From: a bacterium
GTDB lineage: Bacteria; Planctomycetota; Planctomycetia; Pirellulales; Pirellulaceae
DNA length: 64,000 nucleotides
NCBI GenBank assembly: GCA_030430075.1
Contig: JAUIGN010000004.1
Location: forward strand, 62,001-126,000
Reading direction: 5' to 3'
In this document: one piece after another, positions 49,901 to 58,305 of the stretch
Layout: every line of letters begins with the position of its first letter
Numbering within the stretch: position 1 is the stretch's first letter
Program-made: the position numbers and the translations under genes
Notes under the pieces: generated by a model
The model's database searches: none
What the model was told of the DNA's origin: nothing
What the model saw: only the letters and a program-made list of their open reading frames with translations

Positions 49901-52900
49901 CTATTCCGGTTGGACCCGTAGCGTGTAGTGGGCCAGTGACGGGAAGAAGGCGGTCTGCTGACGGTTGAGGTTCTTGACGTTCAGCTCGTAAACGAAACCG
50001 GCACGCAATTCGCCAACACGCAGCAGCACGCTGCTAGCATCGGCAGCGACGTCCACCGCGTCGATCGACTCGACCCGCCGGTCGGTATCGTCTCCGCCGT
50101 ACCTGGGCGTCGAGATGCGGGTGTACGAGGCAAGCGAGTAATTCGAGAGATCCGCGGCCCGGGTCGGATCCATGGGGCGCGTAAACTCGATGCGAAAGCC
50201 GTTCGGCGTGGCGCGCACTTCGGCAATTCCGCCGGGCAGTTGATCCGGCAGCGGGCGCAGCCGAACCAGTTCGCCGACATTGTTGGCGCCGCCCCATCCG
50301 CTATCGCGGATGCCGCCGACGTACAGATCCCCGGCGGGCGAAATGCCGCCGACCAACGGTCCCAGGAACGGAGGTCCTTGGGGGGGCTCGTCGTAACTGA
50401 ACGGGTAGGCGGCACCCTGGATCGTGTTCCCGACATGCTGCAGGCTCATTCGAATCAGCCGACGCGTGTCGTACTCACAACCGATCAGATGCCCCTCGAA
50501 CGGCCCAAAGCGAGCCTCCCCGTGTTCACGCAACGAAGCGGGCGTTTCCAGGAAGCAGATGCCATTGACGCTCCGCGTCCAAGGATGTGGAATGTCGATC
50601 GCGGGCGGCGTGAGGGGCGGAGCGAATCCGGGCCGGCGATCGATGGTGTTGATGAACCCGAAGCGGCTGCCCGGCCGCACATGGTTGAGTTCGTTGAAGG
50701 GGTTGTAGTTTCCCTGGTTGTCCGTGACAAACAGCTCTTGATCGCGATTCAATGCGATCCCCATGGGAAAGCGGTGCCCGGCGGTGACCGGTTGAATGTC
50801 GAACAGGTGGGGATCGTCCTGACTCGGCGATCGTGGAGCCAGCTTCAGAACGGTTCCCCGCAGGTGGGCCGCAGCCGGCTTCCGTTGATCCTGCTGGCAG
50901 GGAAGGGCGACGTAATAATTGCCGTGCCGATCACGCGGCAGGCCGACCGCCCAGTCATGGTAATCGGTCGTGTGTCCCCATCCCGACGCAATGGTGACGT
51001 GCCGGTCCGCGCGGCCGTCGCCGTCGGTGTCTGACAGGCGGAGCAGCCCGTACTTGTTTATGACGTCGACGTAATCTTCCTCCGCCGCCAGGCCATAGGG
51101 TGCGGCCAGTTCGTCGCTGAACTGGGTGAGCTGGTCCTCCAGGTCATCGCCGTCGGTATCCCGAGCTGTCCAGACGCGGCCTTTGAGCGACGCGATCATC
51201 AACCGTCCGTCAGGCCGCCAGGCGAGCCCGGTCGGCATGATCTCGGTTGCCAATGGCACGCGTACCGCAGCGTAGCCGGGGACGACGTCGAGCGGCACGG
51301 GTTCGACGCGTGCGGTGGGGGCCGCCAACGCGGGAAACCGGTCAACCGGGACGGTGGTGACGTACGCCAATGTCAAACGCACGTTGCCGTCCGCATCCGC
51401 CGTCGTCGTCAGGCTGCCGTCCGGCGAGACGCGGGCGTCGGAAGCGTCGCCGGCCCCGGGCGGAGCGACGAGCCGAATCCGCGTCCGCTCGTCGATCACC
51501 CAAATGTTGCCGGCGACGACTTCGGCCCGGGCCTTGGAATCGACAACCTGCAACCGAACTTCCGTGCCGGGTGCGAGGCGGCTGAGGAGCAGCGATCGTT
51601 GCACGCCCGAGTACCTGGCGTCCTCGGCGACAAACGGTGCGAAGGTCTGGACGACCTGGATGATTCGGGCGGCATCTCCGCCCGGCTCCTGGAATCGAAG
51701 CCGATACGTGGCGGCCAACTTCTGTTGTGCGTGTTCCACCCGATCGAGCTCGGTAACAAACTGTCCCTGTGTGATCGACTGGAGCGGCTTTCCATTGGCT
51801 GACAGCGTGAGCTCCGGTCCGCCGATGCCGGTTTCCAGAACCGGGGTCCCGGCGGCTTCCCAGAACCATGTCTTGCCTTCGGTGTGTTGCCGGGCCACAT
51901 CGCCGACCGACCACATGACGAGCCGCCCCGCCTCCAGATCAAACAGCATGCTGTGACGGTTGGCGAGCCCGACCAACAACGGCTTGAGGTAGTTTCTTTC
52001 CGGTGTCCGGACGACATCGGTCAACATCACCGCACGTTCTTCTTCGTCCCCGCGATACCTGACGACCCGTACCGGATCGGGTCGCGGCGGCTCAAATCCA
52101 CGCGTGTTGAGGACATCCCAGACGGCCGACAGTTGATGATCAACGTTGTCATCCAAGAGCCCGCGGACGGCAACCTTGACGGACGGCATTTCCATCCGCG
52201 GCACAATCCGAGCCGGATTCCGCACGAACCGATCGAACCAGGCGCGGCGGACCTGATCGCCAAGCATCGTCAGGACGGGGCCGCGGGCATTGACCGGAGC
52301 TTTGGCCGGCAGCGCCTTGCCGATCTGGTGACAGCTGGTGCATCCGAATCCATCGGGAGTGACCAGCCGGCTACCTGCCGCTTGCAGCGCGACCGCATCC
52401 AGGGAAGTGCCGCCCGCCGGCGGCGATTGTCCCTCTGGAATTCTGTCAGAGGTGACAAAGTGGTCGACCAACGCCGCCAACTGTTGATCCGTGAGCGTGA
52501 AACGGGGCATCTTGACCTGCAGGTAGCTGCGTCGGCCCGGACGCTTGCGGGCGATCGTATCCGCCAAGGCCCCGTTGTGCAGTTTGTCACCCACGTTGGC
52601 CAACGAGGGAGGAATCATCGCCGGCAGTTGCGGTGCGAGCTGCTCGGCCAGCGAGGCAGCTTGTGTCGCCGTTTCCGCCAGGCCGGGTGAGCGGCCGCGG
52701 GGGTGGCAGGACAGGCAGTTGTTTTCCCGCAGCAGGCGTTCGCCCGCCGAGACAATCGCCGCGTGACCGTCACCAACGTCCGAAACAAACGCCTTGATCG
52801 CCAGGCGATCTTCGTCGGTTAACTGGAAACTGGGCTGATCGTGACGATCGGGATCACGCTGTAAACAGGAGTGCGTCGTCTCCCACCGCGCCTGCGCCGA

Positions 52901-54136
52901 AAGCGGAGGTACGGCACGTTCGGCCGGCTCCGGTCCCGGCAGGTGATGGCAGCGAGCACATTGGGCGGCTTCCGCCAGCTTCCGACCCCGGTCCACTTGC
53001 TCTGCATCGGCAGCCTGCGTTGCCTTGATCGGTGTGGCCGGCTTCCCCAGGCTCTGCAGGAAGGCGGCCAGGTTACCGCGTTCCGTCTTGGTCAAGTCGA
53101 ACTGGGGCATCCGGTGATCCTGATTGATCGTTGCCGGATCGCTCAGCCATCGTGCGAAAAAGTCTGCTGGCCGCTTCGACGCAACTTGGGCCAGATCACC
53201 CCCTCCAAAGAGGCCGCGCTCACCGATGTCGCCAAGTTGGTGGCAGGCCAGACAGCCGCGGGAAAGCAAGAGGGCTCGGCCCTGATCGCGGTCGGTCTTT
53301 TTCGGCGCGGGCGTGGCACGAGGCGCCGCCTTCGAACCGCTGATCAGGTAGGCGGCGACATCGGTCGCCTGCTGCCGCGAAAATCCGAATGACGGCATCT
53401 GCCCGGCCGTTACGGTGGCATGTGGTGTCGCGTCCGGCGATCTGGCCGTCAAGCGATCGACGAGCCACTCGTAGGAGAGGTTCCCAGCAAGCCGGTCGAT
53501 GGCCGGGGCGGACCTGGCCGTGGGTTCATTGCCGACCTGATGACAGGCGGCGCAGCGGAGCGCATGAACCAGCTCTTCCCCCCGGTCAAACCGGTCGTCC
53601 GGTGTCATCTCGGGATCATGGTGGAATTGCCTGGCTGCTATCGGTTCCAACTGAAACTGTGGCCCACTCCAGAAAAGGGCGATCCTTCCCCGGGACCCGG
53701 TGGAAGCGTACCGGATGGTGAGTTCGTGGTAGTCAAAGGGCAGCGTCAACTTCGGCGACGCTTGCCAACCGGGCTCTGCGCTTGATGCATCCAGCACGGT
53801 CTTACCGTCCAGCACGATCGTGAGCCGGCCTTCGAGATACGCCTTGAGCTGGTAGTCTCCCGGTGCTTGCGACATCAGGTAACCGGTCCATTCGATCTGC
53901 AGCGGGCCCGCGGAAAGACGCCGGTCAGGGACCGTGTCGTCCCAGGCCAGGGCCAGCTTGCGGTCAATTCGGCGAACCGTCGCTCCCCGTTGATCGGTGT
54001 AGGTTCCGATCAGTCCACCGCGGAACTCCAGGTCATCTTCATCGTCGCCGCGAGCGGCGTGCGGGCAACTCCAACCCGCCATCAATACCAGGGCCGTGAA
54101 CAGAAAGAAGAATCCGGGCGGTCGAGAATCAGCCAT
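49901..54136 (-). CDS. Secreted PA14 / multi-CxxCH protein with glucose-dehydrogenase-like propeller
   Basis: 1,411 residues from ATG 54136; a TTG four codons upstream is less likely. A signal peptide (FFLFTALVLMAGWSCPHAARG) ends near residue 33. A PA14-like carbohydrate-binding domain follows (LIGTYTDQRG to FWSGPQF, about 45-165). Next come five CxxCH haem-binding motifs: CAACH, CLACH, CARCH, CLSCH and CTSCH, spread over roughly residues 195-650. The remainder has a beta-propeller-like region near 1000-1300 (PTGLAWRPDGRLMIAS, DTDGDGRADR, GLPRDRHGNYYVALP), as in PVC-type haem-binding proteins. It is probably a periplasmic multi-haem electron-transfer or sugar-oxidising protein. It stands 162 bp downstream of the phosphoesterase start and is the only redox protein in this stretch. 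Confidence 0.88.
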   Translation of the reverse strand: MADSRPPGFFFLFTALVLMAGWSCPHAARGDDEDDLEFRGGLIGTYTDQRGATVRRIDRKLALAWDDTVPDRRLSAGPLQIEWTGYLMSQAPGDYQLKAYLEGRLTIVLDGKTVLDASSAEPGWQASPKLTLPFDYHELTIRYASTGSRGRIALFWSGPQFQLEPIAARQFHHDPEMTPDDRFDRGEELVHALRCAACHQVGNEPTARSAPAIDRLAGNLSYEWLVDRLTARSPDATPHATVTAGQMPSFGFSRQQATDVAAYLISGSKAAPRATPAPKKTDRDQGRALLLSRGCLACHQLGDIGERGLFGGGDLAQVASKRPADFFARWLSDPATINQDHRMPQFDLTKTERGNLAAFLQSLGKPATPIKATQAADAEQVDRGRKLAEAAQCARCHHLPGPEPAERAVPPLSAQARWETTHSCLQRDPDRHDQPSFQLTDEDRLAIKAFVSDVGDGHAAIVSAGERLLRENNCLSCHPRGRSPGLAETATQAASLAEQLAPQLPAMIPPSLANVGDKLHNGALADTIARKRPGRRSYLQVKMPRFTLTDQQLAALVDHFVTSDRIPEGQSPPAGGTSLDAVALQAAGSRLVTPDGFGCTSCHQIGKALPAKAPVNARGPVLTMLGDQVRRAWFDRFVRNPARIVPRMEMPSVKVAVRGLLDDNVDHQLSAVWDVLNTRGFEPPRPDPVRVVRYRGDEEERAVMLTDVVRTPERNYLKPLLVGLANRHSMLFDLEAGRLVMWSVGDVARQHTEGKTWFWEAAGTPVLETGIGGPELTLSANGKPLQSITQGQFVTELDRVEHAQQKLAATYRLRFQEPGGDAARIIQVVQTFAPFVAEDARYSGVQRSLLLSRLAPGTEVRLQVVDSKARAEVVAGNIWVIDERTRIRLVAPPGAGDASDARVSPDGSLTTTADADGNVRLTLAYVTTVPVDRFPALAAPTARVEPVPLDVVPGYAAVRVPLATEIMPTGLAWRPDGRLMIASLKGRVWTARDTDGDDLEDQLTQFSDELAAPYGLAAEEDYVDVINKYGLLRLSDTDGDGRADRHVTIASGWGHTTDYHDWAVGLPRDRHGNYYVALPCQQDQRKPAAAHLRGTVLKLAPRSPSQDDPHLFDIQPVTAGHRFPMGIALNRDQELFVTDNQGNYNPFNELNHVRPGSRFGFINTIDRRPGFAPPLTPPAIDIPHPWTRSVNGICFLETPASLREHGEARFGPFEGHLIGCEYDTRRLIRMSLQHVGNTIQGAAYPFSYDEPPQGPPFLGPLVGGISPAGDLYVGGIRDSGWGGANNVGELVRLRPLPDQLPGGIAEVRATPNGFRIEFTRPMDPTRAADLSNYSLASYTRISTPRYGGDDTDRRVESIDAVDVAADASSVLLRVGELRAGFVYELNVKNLNRQQTAFFPSLAHYTLRVQPE

Positions 54137-54330
54137 GGTCTCTCGCAAGCTGGGTGAATGTTGGTACGGCGCAAGCGGCGGTTGTGGATCTCTTCCGCCG
54201 CCCCCATCGCCAGACGGTGGCAGGACGGAACGGCCGGTTGGCGACGGTCGCTGCTGGGCGGGCGGTCTCGACGCACCGTTGTGGCGGCCCCTGTGTCGAA
54301 TCGACCACAGGTCAGGATCCCGCCGGGTTG

Positions 54331-54669
54331 TTACTGAACGGAATCGATGATCTCGTCCAGTTCTCCATCGGGCAATTCCATCACGGCGGCGGCCATGGCA
54401 AAGACGCGTTTCTCGGTTTCTGCCAGGTGGCCATCCGCGGCCATCGTGCGCAGCAGGTCCTGCAACAGTTCGACGCGGTCCTTCTTATGCGGCGGGATCT
54501 GCAGTTCGGCGCGGTCCGACAAGGCGTACTCGACAGCCGCCGTAAAATCGGCTTCGGTGAGCCCCCATTGCACGCTGCGGTCCGAGAGGAACTCGAGTTC
54601 ACTCTGGGTGAGGCTGCCATCGGCGAGCGCCATGATCATCAGGTTCTTGAGTTTGTCGAGGAAATCCAT
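54331..54669 (-). CDS. TerB-like small helical protein
   Basis: 112 residues, all-alpha. The pattern MALADGSLTQSELEFL followed after some 60 residues by MAADGHLAETEKRVFAMAA is the two-fold DGxxxxxE repeat of the TerB (tellurite resistance B / DUF533-like) superfamily, in which the acidic residues bind metal. No membrane helix or signal is present. It lies 194 bp upstream of the multi-haem gene on the same strand and may share its transcript, though no functional tie is obvious. Tellurite resistance itself should not be assumed. Confidence 0.82.
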   Translation of the reverse strand: MDFLDKLKNLMIMALADGSLTQSELEFLSDRSVQWGLTEADFTAAVEYALSDRAELQIPPHKKDRVELLQDLLRTMAADGHLAETEKRVFAMAAAVMELPDGELDEIIDSVQ

Positions 54670-54766
54670 GCGTGACCTGCAGTGGCGGCGGGAGTGTTGT
54701 TTGTGGTGGCAGTATAGACGTTGGCCTGAGCTTGCTCAAGAAATGCCAATCCACCGTGAGCTCGGA

Positions 54767-54858
54767 TGGTTCATCAGCCGTTGGGCGTTCGTCCAGAGTT
54801 CTGTTTCTCGCCGAGCGAGCCGGACGGAACTCAGGTGGTTCATCAGCCGTTGGGCGTT
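54767..54858 (+). repeat. 23-bp direct repeat pair, 69-bp period
   Basis: The sequence TGGTTCATCAGCCGTTGGG plus CGTT occurs at 54767-54789 and again, identical, at 54836-54858, start to start 69 bp. The second copy continues into AGCCCCGG. A related patch on the opposite strand lies at 33690-33712 (CGGCTGATGAA and CCGGGCTAAC), which suggests a dispersed intergenic family. Confidence 0.88.
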
Positions 54859-54981
54859 AGCCCCGGTTCCGTTGGTGGCGGAGCGAAACGGTCGCCAACG
54901 CGCTGCGGCCGAGAGCCGTGGCGCTGTGGGTAAGTTCACGGCAAGCGACGGCAGTTGCCCCCAGCGCAAGAAGGGGACCGC

Positions 54982-55014
54982 AAAAAAAGGCCCGTTCCCT
55001 GTTGGGGTCCCAAC
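54982..55014 (-). terminator. Possible terminator of the AAA+ / 635-residue operon
   Basis: On the minus strand, just after the stop at 55021, an imperfect inverted repeat (GTTGG, short loop, CCAAC at 55001-55014) is followed by a seven-T run (54988-54982). The T run is about 12 bases beyond the stem, so it is not an ideal intrinsic terminator. Position right after an operon end supports the reading. Confidence 0.4.
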
Positions 55015-55020
55015 GAAGCA

Positions 55021-56928
55021 CTACGCGCGGCGGATGAAGTGAGCCGCGAAGCTTCTGACCTCGTGCCCGTTCAGCACATGGACCATCCGCAGTTGTTGGA
55101 CGGTCGATTCACCGAATTGTCCCAGCGGCACGTGGACCCAGCTCTTTTTGAACCGTTTGGCCAGACGCCGCCAACCGGGGCCCGGCGGCAAGGGACTTAG
55201 CAGAGCGATCTGCGGGCAATTGCTGTGCAGGCAGGCGGCCGCCAGCAGGCGTTCTTCCATCGTTTCGCAAAAGTCAATCCGCGGATCGGTCCAGACATCA
55301 CGAATCACGACGGGTGGAAAGAGGAACATGGCGCCGCCGTAGGTCGCCAGTCCGATGCCGGGTCCGACCATCTCTCGTTGATAATCCGTGGCGAAGAACG
55401 ACAACGTCGATTCATTTGCGTGCTCGGCAAACCATGTTGTCCGCCAGGGGTAGTCGCGGGGATCTGCCGGGGAATCAAAGAGCATGACGGCGCAGTCCAG
55501 GTTGCCGCAACTGGGCGGGACGATCTTGACATAGATTTCACCGTCGTACCAATGCCGCAGGGTATCGCGAATATCGATCCCATCCATGATGCTGGTGGTG
55601 AACTTTTCCGTGCGAACCAGATCGGCACCCATGATCGACTTCGCTCGGTCAAAGACGTGGGCTCGAAAATTCTCGATGCTTTCATCCTCGGGAGGATAGC
55701 TGCACTGGGAAAACGGATTCCAGCGAGTTTGCCATTGTTCCAGTTCCTGGCGGTCCGGCCTCCGCTGTAATTCACAGCTCCGCCAGACCATCGGCGGTCC
55801 GGGAAGGCGGCTGACCATCTCCACGACTTCACCGTTCGGAAAGCGGGCTTCGTCAATTCCCATGACGATTGCTTCCGAACCGGCCGGTTCGGCGTACCGA
55901 TAGTCACGCGCCGTTTCCGCCACGTGGAGCGCGAACTGGTCACCGGCAATCTGTTTGGCGGCGATCACGATCGTGTACAAGTCCGGGGTCAAGCGGCTTT
56001 CCACGAGCGAGAGGTTGCGAATGTACTTGGTGCAGCGGGCCAGCAGATGCGGCGTGATCTTCCGGGCCCTTCCCTGCAGGTCGTCGCGGTAAGCGTCGCG
56101 GGCCGTCACCAGGAGCTCTTTCACTCCATCGATCGACAGATTCTGATCGTCTTCCAGTTCCGACCGCGCCCGCTCGTAGAGGCCCGTGACGAAAGGCAGC
56201 TCGCCGAGCATGAAGATCAATGTTCGCGGGTCGACGTCGTGCACGGATGTCGCATCCACGTAGTCATGCTGGCCGCCGTCGTTACCGAGCGGATGGCGGC
56301 CGAGTTCCTGGTAAGCTTCCCGAATCCACGGCCAGTCCAGGACCGAGCAGACCAGCAAGATGGATTCGTGGCGCGCCTCGAGCTGCCGGAGTTGGTTGCC
56401 CATGTGCCGGATGCGATCCAGTCGCTGGCCTTCCTCGGCCCGGCCAATACTGGGAAGAATCGCGGCCGCGAACCGTTCGAGAGAAACCTTCTTGAGGGCG
56501 TAGGGGTCCGGGAGGACGGCCGAGTACGGTTCGAACTGCGCGGTCTCCAGATCGATGAAACGGCGTGGAATGCGTTCCCCCATCGCGACTCGCAGGGCCA
56601 TGATGACGGCCTGACAAGGATCGATCGGGACGTAGCTGCAAACGGCGGTGGCGAGTTCGTGCTCGTCATCGCCCGCATCGCGATCGGCGTCCGGTGACCA
56701 TTCGGTGACGAACGGTCGCGGGCTTCGTTGCACGACGACCGCGGGATGCGGCAGTTGTTCAATCGCTTGCTCGACATCCTCTTGAAACGACGGCGGCAGC
56801 GGCACCGCCACGACGTCGAATGATTGTTCGAGCATCACGCGGCGGACCTCCATGGCGAAGTCACCGCTCCCGTGAATGACGGGGATGACGGTGATGTGAG
56901 GTCCGATTTTGAGTAGTTCGCCGGACAT
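55021..56928 (-). CDS. Uncharacterised 635-residue partner of a MoxR-like ATPase
   Basis: I do not recognise a characterised family with certainty. The N-terminus (ITVIPVIHGSGDFAMEVRRV, then FDVVAVPLPPSFQEDVEQAIE) looks like an alpha/beta domain. The central part (LGELPFVTGLYERAR, SIDGVKELLVTARDAYR, RNLSLVESRLTPDLYTIVIAAK) resembles DUF5682-type proteins found beside MoxR AAA+ genes; this is weak, by eye. The C-terminal 150 residues (CGNLDCAVMLFDSP, YPWRTTWFAEHANESTLSFF) form a separate conserved-looking domain. No signal peptide or membrane helix is seen, so it is cytoplasmic. It starts 18 bp after the ATPase stop, so the two are surely co-transcribed. A substrate or effector of the AAA+ protein is the simplest guess. 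Confidence 0.8.
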   Translation of the reverse strand: MSGELLKIGPHITVIPVIHGSGDFAMEVRRVMLEQSFDVVAVPLPPSFQEDVEQAIEQLPHPAVVVQRSPRPFVTEWSPDADRDAGDDEHELATAVCSYVPIDPCQAVIMALRVAMGERIPRRFIDLETAQFEPYSAVLPDPYALKKVSLERFAAAILPSIGRAEEGQRLDRIRHMGNQLRQLEARHESILLVCSVLDWPWIREAYQELGRHPLGNDGGQHDYVDATSVHDVDPRTLIFMLGELPFVTGLYERARSELEDDQNLSIDGVKELLVTARDAYRDDLQGRARKITPHLLARCTKYIRNLSLVESRLTPDLYTIVIAAKQIAGDQFALHVAETARDYRYAEPAGSEAIVMGIDEARFPNGEVVEMVSRLPGPPMVWRSCELQRRPDRQELEQWQTRWNPFSQCSYPPEDESIENFRAHVFDRAKSIMGADLVRTEKFTTSIMDGIDIRDTLRHWYDGEIYVKIVPPSCGNLDCAVMLFDSPADPRDYPWRTTWFAEHANESTLSFFATDYQREMVGPGIGLATYGGAMFLFPPVVIRDVWTDPRIDFCETMEERLLAAACLHSNCPQIALLSPLPPGPGWRRLAKRFKKSWVHVPLGQFGESTVQQLRMVHVLNGHEVRSFAAHFIRRA

Positions 56929-56946
56929 GAACCGTATCGCCTGAAT

Positions 56947-57918
56947 CTAAAACATCACGTCGTCGTCATCGTCGTCGTCGTCTTCCAGTTCGGAATCGGG
57001 GTGCAGCGGATCATCGGGGGAGAAGAAGAAGTCGCCCAGGCCGAGCGGCACGGCGTTGCCGCCCAGGGTGCGTTGCCTGCGTTCCGCCAGCGACTCGAGA
57101 TCGAGTGCTTCCTCGCCCAAACAGTGCTCCATGGCTTCGCGCCATGCATCGTCCTTGGAAATCGGATGTGAGGGGTCCTGGACCATCCGCTTCATCGCGT
57201 AGCGGAGCATGCTGATGCCGTCCCGAGGGGAAAAGTCGAGCTTCAGCTCATGGGAACGCTGCAAGAAATCGACGGTCATCGCCAGCATGTCGATTTCGGC
57301 GAACGGCAGGTGATATTGCAGAATCGACATTTCGTCCAGCTTGTTCGGAAAGCCGACCGGAAGCGTCGGCTGCAAGCGGCTGAGAATGTAGTCCGGAATC
57401 TCATACGTCGATTCGTCCTGGTTCATGGTGACCGCACAGCGAAAGTCGGGGTGGGCCTTAATGGTGATCCCCGCCACGATCGACTCGACATACCGCCGCT
57501 GATCCAGGAGCGGCGCCAGGCTTGCCCAGGATTTCTCGTTCATCCGGTTGCCTTCGTCCAGGATGCAGACCCCACCGCGAATCATGGCCGATACGAGCGG
57601 CGAGGCGTGGTAGGAAATCTTGCCACTTTCCGCCAGGACCGGCGTCACCAGCAGATCCTCGGGGCGAGTATCCGCCGTGCATTGGTAGATGTAGAGGCTT
57701 TGGCTGCGTTCACGGGCCGCCGCCATCGCCAGCGCAGTCTTGCCGATCCCGGGCGTGCCGATCAGGCGGGGCGAAAGGGGCAGATCGGCGTCATCGACAA
57801 CCACCCAGCAGGCCAGCAGTTGTTTGAGAACTTCGCGTTGCCCAATCCACTCGCCCTGGTTCTCATTCGGCGGGTTGAGCGTCAGTTTGACGTCGTCGAC
57901 TTCAAAGTATTCACGCAT
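56947..57918 (-). CDS. MoxR-like AAA+ ATPase
   Basis: 323 residues. Walker [10 protein letters not shown] lies near residue 55, Walker [11 protein letters not shown] near 125, sensor-1 AVTMNQ near 163, and the SRLQP arginine-finger region near 183. The order fits the MoxR/CbbQ group, which act as remodelling chaperones or metal-insertion factors, usually with a VWA protein. No VWA gene is present here; the only partner is the 635-residue protein downstream. The C-terminus carries eight consecutive Asp residues and ends DDDVMF, a low-complexity tail that could be a recruitment peptide. ATG 57918 opens on a 387-bp divergent spacer, so the operon promoter should lie there. Confidence 0.9.
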   Translation of the reverse strand: MREYFEVDDVKLTLNPPNENQGEWIGQREVLKQLLACWVVVDDADLPLSPRLIGTPGIGKTALAMAAARERSQSLYIYQCTADTRPEDLLVTPVLAESGKISYHASPLVSAMIRGGVCILDEGNRMNEKSWASLAPLLDQRRYVESIVAGITIKAHPDFRCAVTMNQDESTYEIPDYILSRLQPTLPVGFPNKLDEMSILQYHLPFAEIDMLAMTVDFLQRSHELKLDFSPRDGISMLRYAMKRMVQDPSHPISKDDAWREAMEHCLGEEALDLESLAERRQRTLGGNAVPLGLGDFFFSPDDPLHPDSELEDDDDDDDDVMF

Positions 57919-58305
57919 GACGTGTCTCGTATTGCCTGATCGAGGCCTGCCGGAGCAAAGCTCGCGATCGAACTGATCCGTGCGTTTCCAAATCGTCTTG
58001 AAACGACCTGCACGTGCCTGCTGGTTGCCGGCTCCCGGGCCACCGGGGCGAGGTCATCAACGGGGCAACCAGGTCCGACTGCCAATTCACATCGTACACG
58101 TCCCCGCAGGCACCTCCAAGTTGGGGAACCCTTCCGCCGGCCGGTCGTCCTCAGCGGAGGCCGCGTGGCCGGCGAATCAACGAAATCCGACGGCTTGTAA
58201 CAGAGATACCGTTTGTACGGCCCGCGTTGCCGCGAGGGCGTGGCCTATACTTTCAGTGGATTTTCCGAATTCTGCTCCACGACCCACGGACCGCGCCGAG
58301 TCTCC
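57919..58305. other. Divergent spacer
   Basis: 387 bp between the AAA+ operon and the membrane-protein trio. It is GC-rich with several overlapping short inverted repeats rich in CCGG (about 58020-58180). Both promoters must lie here, but none is recognisable with confidence. The frame of the downstream gene runs back to 58213 without a better start. Confidence 0.5.

Larger units (their letters stand above)
54670..55020. other. Repeat-bearing spacer
   Basis: 351 bp between the end of the 635-residue gene and the TerB-like gene. It contains two copies of a 23-bp direct repeat (see separate entry) and, near its right end, an A-run at 54982-54988 with an adjacent inverted repeat. No plausible coding region was found; small ORFs here are repeat translations. 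Confidence 0.6.
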
